Shown piece by piece: positions 43,160 to 53,595 of a stretch of DNA of 64,000 bases (position 1 is its first letter; every line of letters starts with the position of its first letter). Both the position numbers and the translations under genes were made by a program. Below the pieces are notes generated by a model. That model was not told the origin of the DNA and ran no database searches. It saw nothing but the letters and a program-made list of their open reading frames with translations. Source of the DNA: Candidatus Chlorohelix allophototropha (GTDB lineage Bacteria; Chloroflexota; Chloroflexia; Chloroheliales; Chloroheliaceae); contig NZ_CP128402.1 in NCBI RefSeq assembly GCF_030389965.1, forward strand, positions 1 to 64,000. The letters run 5' to 3'.

Positions 43160-46100
43160 TTATGCTGTTCCTCTTTCCCATAGTTTTTGCCAGTCGTAGT
43201 TGACGCTCACTGCACTAAAATCCGGCTTCTCATTAAAGGGCTGTTTAACATAGCGTACCACGCAACCGTTAGCAGGGCTGTAATTTCCCCTACTTTCGGC
43301 TATCCGGTAGGCATCCCCCTCATTAAACTCCGCATCCTGTGGCACTTGCGCCAACGCCAGAATGAAATCCTCCGGTTTGTTCAATGCTGCCAATATTTCA
43401 TTCTTGGAAACCGTCACCGTTTCCGCGCCGGCTATGCGCCCCTTCACCTCAATAAAGCGCAGCTTGCCCGTGCCCGGTACTTTCGATTCTATGTCCCAAC
43501 CGCATTTGTCCGCGCTCACATCCTTCGGCACGTAACCCAATCCTTGCTCCATCGCCATCACCGCTGCCATTGCCGCCAATTCCACCCGCTTTGTCTCGCG
43601 GGCAAACAAGCTGGCTGCCGTCTGCCGATTGCCCTTCAACCGCGCCAACAATCCGGTAGGAATTACCAACGCCCCACCGATTGCCAGCGGGGGCAGCGGC
43701 GAGAGATGCCCTTCTTGCTCCAGTTCCGCCATGCGCTTGTCCAAACGCACCTGCAAATCATCGGCGCGTTGCCGAGCTTTGCCGGAGTTGAGGCGGGGGG
43801 TTTTCCCGGCAAGCTCTTGAGCCTTCAACTCATCGGCTCTTTTATCCCAATAGATTATCTCTTTGGTCAGCCGCTCTTTGACCGCTGCCATTGTTTTAGC
43901 CACCAGTTCCTCTTTGGGAGCGCGTACTTCCTGCATGTGGCGTGGCACCAGTTCATTGATGGCGTACTCCAGCGCCTGCCGTTCTAAATCGCCCTTCAGC
44001 CATTCCGATTCCAGCGCGTGCGCCAACAACGCCCCTTCCCCTTCTTCCAGAGGGCGGTAGTTCAGGTACGGGGCATATCCGGCAGTACGCGCCTTGTCTT
44101 GCCCCTCCAGTTCCACGAATTGCATCTGGCGCGAGATAACCCGCCGTTGCCCGTTCTTGTCCAGCCGCGCATCTTGGATGCCGTGTTCGATGTAGAATAA
44201 TGCCCGGATTTCTTCGCCGGGGTCTGCCGGGTCTATTAGAACTGCGCCCGCTTTGAGCAAAGCCCGATTGCGTTCCAGAATCAGACCGAGCGTAGCTTCC
44301 AACAAGGGATGACCGGGGCTGACATAAGCTGCTATCGGCTTGCCCGGCACTTGCACCAGTTCTTTCTCAAAGGTGATGCGCTCGTAGCGGGGCAATACCG
44401 GCTCTCGACTGCCGCCCCCTCTTTCCCGATTGCGGATTACCGCCGGCACAAAGGTTATCTCATAGCGGCGTTGTTCACGCTCCCGAATACTGCCGCCCAG
44501 TTGCTTGAAGGCTTCCAGAAAGAAGGAGGCGATGTAATGCGGCTGTAAACGCCGCGCCTCGATCCGCTCCATCTCTTCGCGTACTCGTTGCACCCGCGAG
44601 GCATCCATGGTATCCCGTGCTAGGGCGTGTTCTTCCAGCAGTTCTATCAGATGCTGGTGGTCAAGGGCGCGTTCCACCACCTGAGTAAGTTTCGCCCGTA
44701 CTTGGGGGCTGTCCCCGTAGCGAATGGCTTCCAGCAGCAGTTCGCGCAGGGGTTTGTTATCGAAGGTGACTTTGCCAAGCACATCAAAGACTTGCCCGCC
44801 CAGCGATTCCCGCTCTTGTTTCAGCTTCTCCAGCAAACGGGAATACACTTCACCCTCGCGGGTATCGGCTGCCACCAGATTCCAAAGGTGGCATACTTCG
44901 GTCTGCCCGATGCGGTGTATGCGCCCGAAGCGTTGCTCCAGTCGGTTGGGGTTCCAGGGTAGGTCGTAGTTCACCATCAGGTGCGCCCGTTGTAGGTTAA
45001 TACCCTCTCCGGCAGCATCGGTGGCTACCAAAACCTGCACTTCTTTCTGTTGGGTGAAGGCTTCTTGCGCCCTGCGCCGTTCTTCCCGATTAATCGCCCC
45101 ATGTATAGTCACCACTGCCTCGCTGCGTCCCAGTAGGGAGCGGATGCGTTCGGTCAGGTAGTTGAGGGTATCGCGGTGTTCGGTGAAAATTACCAACTTG
45201 CGGCGGGTGCCACTTTGGTCAAACATCTCGGCGCCGGTTTGCAGCAGGTTGGAGAGTTGCTCCCACTTGGCATCCTTGCGGCTGTGCCTAACCTGCAACG
45301 CCAGCGCTTCCAGCCCTTCCAGTATGACGATTTCTGCTTCCAGTTCGGCAATGGTACGGGCGGCAGAGGCTTGGTCAACTACCTGTTCTTCAGCTTGCTC
45401 GTACTCCTCATCAGGGGCATCGTCCAGTTCTTCCAAATCATCGGGCGTATAGGTTGGCAGGTCGCTCAATATTTCAAGCGGGTCGTTAGCGCTCGCCTTG
45501 TTTAGCTTCTCCTCTTGCAACCGCTTCTGGAGGCGTTCCTTTCTGCGCTTGAGGGACTGGTAGATTGCTTCGGGAGAAGAAGCCAAGCGCCGTTGCAGAC
45601 TGGTGAGAGCAAAGCCAATTGTACCCTTGCGTCCCTCACTCTCCAACATATCCGCCCGGTTGAACTCCTCCCTCACATAGGCGGTCACTTCCTCGTACAG
45701 GTATTCCTCTGCCCCAGACAGTTTGTAGTTGACGGTGTAAGCCAATCGTTCCGGGAAAAGGGGCGTGCCATCGAATTTCAGGAGTTGCTCTTTCGACAAG
45801 CGTCGCATCATGTCCGAATTGTCGCTGGCATGTACCCCTTCCCGGAATTTGCCCTCGAAGCGGTCGGGATCGAGCAGCGCCATGAATAGCTGGAAATCCG
45901 CTTCTTTGCCGTTGTGGGGAGTGGCGGTCATTAGTAGGAAATGGCGGGTGAGTTTGGATAAAAGCTGTCCCAGCCGGTATCTTTTGGTGTAACCCACCTC
46001 GCCTCCGGTAAAATGGGCGCTCATTTTGTGGGCTTCATCGCAGATAATAAGGTCCCAATCGGTTTGTTCCAGCTTGGCTTGCGCCCGTTCGTCCCGGCTG

Positions 46101-46726
46101 AGTTTATCCAGACGGCAAATCGCCAGATTGTTTTCGGCAAACCAGTTGCCGCTGCGGGCTGTTTCCAGTTTGTCGGTGGTAAGAATTTCAAAGGGCAAGT
46201 GAAAACGACGATCCAGTTCATCCTGCCACTGTTCCACCAGACTGCCGGGGCAAACCACTAAACAGCGGGTGAGGTCGCCCCGAATGAGCAACTCTTTAAT
46301 AAGCAGCCCTGCCATAATGGTTTTGCCCGCGCCGGGGTCGTCCGCCAGCAGAAATTTGAGGGGTTGACGGGATAGCATTTCGCCATATACGGCAGTTATT
46401 TGGTGGGGTAACGGCTCAACCAGCGAGGTATGCACCGCGAGCATGGGGTCGAAGAGGTGCGCCAGATGGATGCGGTAGGCTTCTGAAACCAGCCTGAGCA
46501 TAGCCCCATCCGCCTCGAAACTCCAGGTATAGGCAGGCATGACAATTTCCAAAGTAGCTTCATCGTAGCGGTAGAGCAATTGATTACCTAGGCTGCCTTC
46601 AGCGGTTTTGTAGGTTAGTTCTAGCGCCGCGGAGCCACGCCAAACCGCATCCACCACCGTCACAATACCAACGGGAAGAACTCCTTTTACCGCCACACCA
46701 CGGTTTAAATCCTCAAGACGGGTCAT
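43160..46726 (-). CDS. SNF2-type helicase with C-terminal DUF3883 domain
   Basis: 1188 residues. SNF2 motifs: DDPGAGKTIMAGLLIKEL (I, near 130), IICDEAHKMSAH (II, DEAH, near 230), LLMTATPHNGKEADF (III), VLVATDAAGEGINLQ (V) and RFGRIHRIGQTEVC (VI). The C-terminal ~100 residues are a DUF3883 (NO VEIN) domain, GWDIES with RFIEVKGR, a PD-(D/E)XK-like fold that may act as nuclease or DNA sensor. A coiled-coil insertion lies at about 370-450. It is the first gene of a minus-strand set that continues with the HhH protein, the methyltransferase and the DUF499 ATPase. Proteins with this architecture are common in phage-defence modules. Confidence 0.92.
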   Translation of the reverse strand: MTRLEDLNRGVAVKGVLPVGIVTVVDAVWRGSAALELTYKTAEGSLGNQLLYRYDEATLEIVMPAYTWSFEADGAMLRLVSEAYRIHLAHLFDPMLAVHTSLVEPLPHQITAVYGEMLSRQPLKFLLADDPGAGKTIMAGLLIKELLIRGDLTRCLVVCPGSLVEQWQDELDRRFHLPFEILTTDKLETARSGNWFAENNLAICRLDKLSRDERAQAKLEQTDWDLIICDEAHKMSAHFTGGEVGYTKRYRLGQLLSKLTRHFLLMTATPHNGKEADFQLFMALLDPDRFEGKFREGVHASDNSDMMRRLSKEQLLKFDGTPLFPERLAYTVNYKLSGAEEYLYEEVTAYVREEFNRADMLESEGRKGTIGFALTSLQRRLASSPEAIYQSLKRRKERLQKRLQEEKLNKASANDPLEILSDLPTYTPDDLEELDDAPDEEYEQAEEQVVDQASAARTIAELEAEIVILEGLEALALQVRHSRKDAKWEQLSNLLQTGAEMFDQSGTRRKLVIFTEHRDTLNYLTERIRSLLGRSEAVVTIHGAINREERRRAQEAFTQQKEVQVLVATDAAGEGINLQRAHLMVNYDLPWNPNRLEQRFGRIHRIGQTEVCHLWNLVAADTREGEVYSRLLEKLKQERESLGGQVFDVLGKVTFDNKPLRELLLEAIRYGDSPQVRAKLTQVVERALDHQHLIELLEEHALARDTMDASRVQRVREEMERIEARRLQPHYIASFFLEAFKQLGGSIREREQRRYEITFVPAVIRNRERGGGSREPVLPRYERITFEKELVQVPGKPIAAYVSPGHPLLEATLGLILERNRALLKAGAVLIDPADPGEEIRALFYIEHGIQDARLDKNGQRRVISRQMQFVELEGQDKARTAGYAPYLNYRPLEEGEGALLAHALESEWLKGDLERQALEYAINELVPRHMQEVRAPKEELVAKTMAAVKERLTKEIIYWDKRADELKAQELAGKTPRLNSGKARQRADDLQVRLDKRMAELEQEGHLSPLPPLAIGGALVIPTGLLARLKGNRQTAASLFARETKRVELAAMAAVMAMEQGLGYVPKDVSADKCGWDIESKVPGTGKLRFIEVKGRIAGAETVTVSKNEILAALNKPEDFILALAQVPQDAEFNEGDAYRIAESRGNYSPANGCVVRYVKQPFNEKPDFSAVSVNYDWQKLWERGTA

Positions 46727-47570
46727 TTTAGCGCTATCTTTCTAAACGAAACGACAAGCCTGCTGCTGTCGGAAGTGGCGGTGGAAGAGTCGTCGCAAGC
46801 TGCCCGTAAACCGATGTTAGGAAACCATACGGCAATGAACTGATATTGTGAAACTCTAACCCCTATATGATATATTCCCATCATTTTGAGAAAGTTCGAC
46901 ACGAATTTCGATGGGTATTTTGTAGCACAGCCCATACTGCCAAGCATTCTTTCTATTAAGAAGGAAGGGTAGACTTGCTACCACTACAGACAGGTAAGCA
47001 GACTGGTAATGTTAGAACGGGCAACCAAAAATAAGCCCAAAACTTTTTCACCGTTTCTGCTTACCTTTATGGCGCAACCGACCTTCCTTGACCGATTTAA
47101 TGCCCTTATTAAAATTCCATTTCACTCAGTAATGTAGCGCTGATTGGGGATTTTGTGTCCACCATCCCGTAAATGCTGCTTAAAATACAGGCAGCATGTT
47201 GTATAGATACTTTATCACCATAAAGTCTTAAAGTAAACTGCTGAGTCCTGCCTTTTAGTTAAACTATTGGTTTGGTGGCAAAGGGGATATGTCAGGGTAC
47301 ATCAAAGGTAGCGGCATCGTGCAACCGGATTGGTATCGGTATTGGCGCTTTGGTAGTGGGTGGCGGTGGCGGTGGCGCTGACCCACGCCTTTGAATTGCC
47401 TGTGCCTTCTTGTGCGCTGCCAATTCGGTGCAATCGCTGGCAAAGGGGCAATAGTTGTTGGGTAGGCACAAACCCCGATGCAACTCCGCTTCGGCGCGTA
47501 CTCCCGTTCTAACCGCCAGTTCCAAGCTGGTAATTTGGGTCGGCGGAGACGAACGGCTGCAAACGACCGT
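46727..47570. other. Intergenic region between SNF2 gene and the distal end of the CRISPR array
   Basis: No full gene is convincing. On the minus strand two short protein-like stretches are readable without a good start: about 47220-47090 (QQFTLRLYGDKVSIQHAAC and on), and 47525-47292, which includes a Cys-containing segment GLCLPNNYCPFASDC and stays open back to the first CRISPR repeat. The latter looks like the 3' end of a truncated gene. The promoter of the SNF2 operon should lie here but I cannot pick it with confidence. Confidence 0.4.
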
Positions 47571-50500
47571 GTTTCAATTCCTCAATCGGAATTAGGTTCA
47601 ATCTGACGAATAAAAGCGGTCAACCAACCGTTAGGGGATAAATGTTTCAATTCCTCAATCGGAATTAGGTTCAATCTGACGTAAATCGCTTCGCCTGTAC
47701 CGGCAGTCGAGATGTCGTTTCAATTCCTCAATCGGAATTAGGTTCAATCTGACGTGGGGTCTAACCCCATATCCTCGCACACTGGTTTGTTTCAATTCCT
47801 CAATCGGAATTAGGTTCAATCTGACGCACGGCGGGCGCGTGGACTATGCCGATTTTGACGTTTCAATTCCTCAATCGGAATTAGGTTCAATCTGACTCTT
47901 CGGTACAGCTCCACTTCGGTGATGTTTGGGTTGTTTCAATTCCTCAATCGGAATTAGGTTCAATCTGACCCTTTCCATTGCGCCCGGATTGACCGGGCTT
48001 TTGCTGTTTCAATTCCTCAATCGGAATTAGGTTCAATCTGACGTATTCCGGGCTTTCGCTGTCTTTGTAGAAAATGTGAGTTTCAATTCCTCAATCGGAA
48101 TTAGGTTCAATCTGACGGCTTTTTCGAAAGCTTTTTCCATGCCGGACTGGGTGTTTCAATTCCTCAATCGGAATTAGGTTCAATCTGACTACTCGTACCC
48201 CAGCCGCACTCCTGCTGTATTTCCCGTTTCAATTCCTCAATCGGAATTAGGTTCAATCTGACCCTGCCACCAGGGCGATATCCCCACCATCGTTGGATAG
48301 TTTCAATTCCTCAATCGGAATTAGGTTCAATCTGACGAAATACTCGATTTCGATTTCGAGACCGATATAGCCTGTTTCAATTCCTCAATCGGAATTAGGT
48401 TCAATCTGACCTGAATAGCTGCCCCACCTGATTTATGTAGTCGAAAAGTTTCAATTCCTCAATCGGAATTAGGTTCAATCTGACATCACCCGCCCAGCTT
48501 GCCGATACGTTCAGCATATCGTTTCAATTCCTCAATCGGAATTAGGTTCAATCTGACGTTATAGTTCCCCGGCTTCGTGCCACCCGAAGGGGCGTTTCAA
48601 TTCCTCAATCGGAATTAGGTTCAATCTGACTTCAGGATTACCCCGCCCGCGCCACGAACCGGAAGTTTCAATTCCTCAATCGGAATTAGGTTCAATCTGA
48701 CAGTCGCGGCTGACATGGAGCAAGCAGAAGTTGCCTTGTTTCAATTCCTCAATCGGAATTAGGTTCAATCTGACAGTTAATACCAGTAATAGCGTTGTTA
48801 CAGTTCTAGTGTTTCAATTCCTCAATCGGAATTAGGTTCAATCTGACTCTGGCGCGAGAACGACAAAGCCGAGGATAGCGAACTGTTTCAATTCCTCAAT
48901 CGGAATTAGGTTCAATCTGACTCTTCGGTACAGCTCCACTTCGGTGATGTTTGGGTTGTTTCAATTCCTCAATCGGAATTAGGTTCAATCTGACGATGTG
49001 GTGGCGACAGGAAACGGCACGTTTGAATTCCGTTTCAATTCCTCAATCGGAATTAGGTTCAATCTGACTGTGGCTATATACTTCATGGCGGTGTCATATT
49101 CAGGTGTTTCAATTCCTCAATCGGAATTAGGTTCAATCTGACCCATAGCGGAGGCGAACGCCCGTATCTTTCTTTTTCTGTTTCAATTCCTCAATCGGAA
49201 TTAGGTTCAATCTGACGGCAGATTATCAACAGGGCTTATGCGTCTCTCTTTGCGTTTCAATTCCTCAATCGGAATTAGGTTCAATCTGACGACGCTGGGC
49301 GAGTAGTCCCACAGGTGCTAATCCGTTTCAATTCCTCAATCGGAATTAGGTTCAATCTGACGCGTTTACGGCAATCACCCCCCAGTGGTCAGGCAAAGGT
49401 TTCAATTCCTCAATCGGAATTAGGTTCAATCTGACTTCCTTCCAACGTGTCCGGCATGGGACAAGCCAATGTTTCAATTCCTCAATCGGAATTAGGTTCA
49501 ATCTGACTTTTGAAATTACTTTGCCCCGTTGAAGGGGACTGAGTTTCAATTCCTCAATCGGAATTAGGTTCAATCTGACTAAATGTTGGCGGTTCTCAGG
49601 ACGGCGTTACTCCTCGTTTCAATTCCTCAATCGGAATTAGGTTCAATCTGACAGTATCATTCGAGAAAATGAGCGATGATGAGCTTATCGTTTCAATTCC
49701 TCAATCGGAATTAGGTTCAATCTGACGAAATATACGGTTACGTCAACAATGGCACACCGCCTGTTTCAATTCCTCAATCGGAATTAGGTTCAATCTGACC
49801 TTGAGTAGAAGCGCGTTGCCACGCCCCTCTGTTTGTTTCAATTCCTCAATCGGAATTAGGTTCAATCTGACCGCCGCAATCCACAAGCTTGCCGAGACTA
49901 AAGAAGAGTTTCAATTCCTCAATCGGAATTAGGTTCAATCTGACACGGTACGTCATGGTCAGCTATTGGTAATGAAGGCTGTTTCAATTCCTCAATCGGA
50001 ATTAGGTTCAATCTGACCCGTCAATGCTGGATTTGCTCAGTTGGGCGTAATCTTTGTTTCAATTCCTCAATCGGAATTAGGTTCAATCTGACAATAAAAA
50101 ACTTTACTCAGGCTCAAACGGTGAAAAATGTTTCAATTCCTCAATCGGAATTAGGTTCAATCTGACAACTAAAGAGCGCGATGCTTTAACCAGTATGCTC
50201 AGTGTTTCAATTCCTCAATCGGAATTAGGTTCAATCTGACTGGAAGCATCAGCATGCCAGTCCACAACGTCAGCAACGTTTCAATTCCTCAATCGGAATT
50301 AGGTTCAATCTGACCGCCGCAATCCACAAGCTTGCCGAGACTAAAGAAGAGTTTCAATTCCTCAATCGGAATTAGGTTCAATCTGACGACTGCCCTTATC
50401 AAAGTCAGATTGAATACTTAAAAGTTTCAATTCCTCAATCGGAATTAGGTTCAATCTGACGTGAAGGTGGCAAACAGATAGGCCGCGCCAGCGAGTGGTT

Positions 50501-53097
50501 TCAATTCCTCAATCGGAATTAGGTTCAATCTGACCTTTGCCAAGGTTGCTATGACGAGCCGGAACCTGATGTTTCAATTCCTCAATCGGAATTAGGTTCA
50601 ATCTGACCTTATTACACCGACGCATGGCAAGTTGAAGTCGGTGTTTCAATTCCTCAATCGGAATTAGGTTCAATCTGACGCCCTAAAACTTGTCTGTAAA
50701 GGTCTACAATGTCAATGTTTCAATTCCTCAATCGGAATTAGGTTCAATCTGACATATCTTTATGCAGGGTGCGTTAGCCTTTGCGGATTGTTTCAATTCC
50801 TCAATCGGAATTAGGTTCAATCTGACCTAAAACCCTATTTTCTACAGCAGAAGGTGATTTTAGTTTCAATTCCTCAATCGGAATTAGGTTCAATCTGACG
50901 TTCGTGGCGTAGGTACTGTTTTTAATTACATGGAGTTTCAATTCCTCAATCGGAATTAGGTTCAATCTGACATCATCTATAATAGAGTGTATAGACTATA
51001 ATATATTGTTTCAATTCCTCAATCGGAATTAGGTTCAATCTGACTTTATATATTGACGAATTGAGAGAGTGGTATTATGATGTTTCAATTCCTCAATCGG
51101 AATTAGGTTCAATCTGACAATTTCAGTATTACAGGAGAATATGCCCCTGCTAATGTTTCAATTCCTCAATCGGAATTAGGTTCAATCTGACTTGGTGGAG
51201 ACTGAATCCGCATGCCAATACATTAAAGGGTTTCAATTCCTCAATCGGAATTAGGTTCAATCTGACTTAGCGAAGTAGCCATTAAAGCCTTTGCCGAGAA
51301 GGTGTTTCAATTCCTCAATCGGAATTAGGTTCAATCTGACAAACGCTTTGCGAGTATGAATAATGGCAAGTCGCTCTGGTTTCAATTCCTCAATCGGAAT
51401 TAGGTTCAATCTGACAACAACATTTCCACTACCGCCAGTGCAGCGTCGTTTCAATTCCTCAATCGGAATTAGGTTCAATCTGACACCTTCGCCAACGAGA
51501 TAAGATTTATCTGACAATTGCGTTTCAATTCCTCAATCGGAATTAGGTTCAATCTGACGCACAGCCGGGAAAAGGCAAACGGACGATCCGCGTGTTTCAA
51601 TTCCTCAATCGGAATTAGGTTCAATCTGACAGAGGGGCTAGACCCGGTCGAGTGGGTATTTGTCGGGTTTCAATTCCTCAATCGGAATTAGGTTCAATCT
51701 GACATCACCGAAGCCCACGCATGGGGCGAGCAGAACAGTTTCAATTCCTCAATCGGAATTAGGTTCAATCTGACTGCTAGTGTCAATTATTCCGGTGTTC
51801 CGATAACAACTGTTTCAATTCCTCAATCGGAATTAGGTTCAATCTGACGGGGCGTGTTACCGCCCCTGCTTTTTTTCTTCTGAGTTTCAATTCCTCAATC
51901 GGAATTAGGTTCAATCTGACTAGCAAGCAAAATAAACGCTGCCAGCAAAGCACTAATGTTTCAATTCCTCAATCGGAATTAGGTTCAATCTGACTGCAAA
52001 CTCAGATGACGCGAGTATAGACCCTTACAGTTTCAATTCCTCAATCGGAATTAGGTTCAATCTGACCCGTGATATTGCGGCGTTAGGTAGCTACGGCGTG
52101 TCATGTTTCAATTCCTCAATCGGAATTAGGTTCAATCTGACGTTAATCACGCCTGTTAATGCTCCAACCAACAGACCGTTTCAATTCCTCAATCGGAATT
52201 AGGTTCAATCTGACCGAAGTAATAAAACAGGTAGTGACTTGGTTTGTAATAGTTTCAATTCCTCAATCGGAATTAGGTTCAATCTGACCATATGAACTAC
52301 AGTTTATTCTTGTCCGTCAAATGCGTTTCAATTCCTCAATCGGAATTAGGTTCAATCTGACGGCATTATCTCTGAGTAGCTTGATTAAAAATTCATGTTT
52401 CAATTCCTCAATCGGAATTAGGTTCAATCTGACCCAACGGCGTTCTCGGTGTAAGCTTCTTGACCGGCTATGTTTCAATTCCTCAATCGGAATTAGGTTC
52501 AATCTGACGAGGGCGATGTGGCTGTCCAACTCAAGTTTCTCGATGTTTCAATTCCTCAATCGGAATTAGGTTCAATCTGACCAGATACCAAGCTATTTGT
52601 TCAAAGCTCCAACCAGCACGGTTTCAATTCCTCAATCGGAATTAGGTTCAATCTGACGCCCATCATTGCCCGGCGACAATCTTCTCCAAACGGGTTTCAA
52701 TTCCTCAATCGGAATTAGGTTCAATCTGACCCGAACACAAAGGCACACACAGCCTCTAATACGTTTGTTTCAATTCCTCAATCGGAATTAGGTTCAATCT
52801 GACGGAATATGTAAAAATGACATACAAATTAGATGTTATGTTTCAATTCCTCAATCGGAATTAGGTTCAATCTGACCGTGCGGCGCGCGATTGTATGGCA
52901 ATAGCATATGTACGTTTCAATTCCTCAATCGGAATTAGGTTCAATCTGACCGTGATATTGCGGGGTCAGGTATTGCCGGCGGGTCATGTTTCAATTCCTC
53001 AATCGGAATTAGGTTCAATCTGACAAGCATGCGCTTTTTAGTTCCCTTTTTGAGATAAAAGTTTCAATTCCTCAATCGGAATTAGGTTCAATCTGAC
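47571..53097 (-). CRISPR. Type I-D CRISPR array, 76 repeats and 75 spacers
   Basis: By manual count, 76 copies of a 37-base repeat (in transcribed sense it begins GTCAGATTGAACC and ends GAGGAATTGAAAC) separated by 32-39-base spacers, mostly 35-37. ATTCC and GGAAT form the repeat stem, and ATTGAAAC is the expected 5' handle after Cas6 cleavage. The repeat sense and the leader next to cas2 mean the array is transcribed on the minus strand, with the newest spacers near 53060. I saw no mutated repeat, even at the distal end. Spacers 47897-47932 and 48922-48957 are identical, as are 49872-49907 and 50315-50350. Confidence 0.98.
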
Positions 53098-53289
53098 AGG
53101 ACCTCTCGGAAACCCATTCCAAAGCCAAAAATTGACTTGTTTACGAGAGGCTTCATTATTTCCAGTATACCATATCCTTGCAACCCCTGATTTGACCAAT
53201 TTTAACACCCAATATTGAATCTTTGCCCCATTGCAAAGCCATCGCGAGAGGTTACGCCTGTTAACTCCTGCGCTCCGCCTCTCGCCCTG
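53098..53289 (-). promoter_or_regulatory. CRISPR leader
   Basis: 192 AT-rich bases between cas2 and the first repeat. On the minus strand TGGTATACT (with -10 TATACT at 53169-53164) is an extended -10 promoter about 65 bases before the array. Four copies of CCTCTCG/CGAGAGG lie at 53102, 53144, 53244 and 53278 as two inverted pairs. The pair next to cas2 (GCGAGAGG/CCTCTCGC) could be a hairpin ending the cas transcript, or these could be integration-factor or Cas1-Cas2 anchoring sites. Confidence 0.65.
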
Positions 53290-53589
53290 CTATAAGATAA
53301 ATAGAGTATCTTCGGCAGGTAACGCCCCACCCACCGTCTCCACTTTGTCTAAGCAATTGGCACACAAAGGGTAAAAACGCACACTATCCTTCTCTGCAAT
53401 CAGATGTTTGGCAAGTTTGGAACGCAACAACACCAACTCTTTTTTGCTCAGAAAACATTCAAATAGCGAATATTGCGTCCATTTCCCAAAGCCACACAAA
53501 ATTTTGTGGACTTTAGAACGTCGCTTATCGTTAGGAATATCATACGCAATAATATAACAGGTGGTCAAATTGCTACGATTATTTGACAT
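53290..53589 (-). CDS. cas2: CRISPR adaptation protein Cas2
   Basis: 99 residues, ferredoxin-like fold. CYIIAYDIPNDKRRSKVHKI carries the conserved Asp at the end of strand 1, followed by QYSLFECFLSKKEL and a C-terminal FYPLC strand. It forms the Cas1-Cas2 integrase that inserts new spacers at the leader end, only 190 bases away. The start at 53589 lies 6 bases after the cas1 stop. Confidence 0.96.
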   Translation of the reverse strand: MSNNRSNLTTCYIIAYDIPNDKRRSKVHKILCGFGKWTQYSLFECFLSKKELVLLRSKLAKHLIAEKDSVRFYPLCANCLDKVETVGGALPAEDTLFIL

Positions 53590-53595
53590 CTGAAC

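Noticed and set aside
43187-45992. Long plus-strand frames opposite the SNF2 gene
   Set aside because: They are antisense to a helicase with intact motifs and show no family motif of their own.
46723-46947. 74-codon frame upstream of the SNF2 gene
   Set aside because: No ribosome binding site, overlap with the SNF2 start, and unusual Ser/Thr-rich composition. Probably part of the promoter region.
49352-52569. Several apparent genes inside the CRISPR array
   Set aside because: They are translations of the repeat (periodic RLNLIPIEELK or FNSSIGIRFNL) and carry no independent coding signal.
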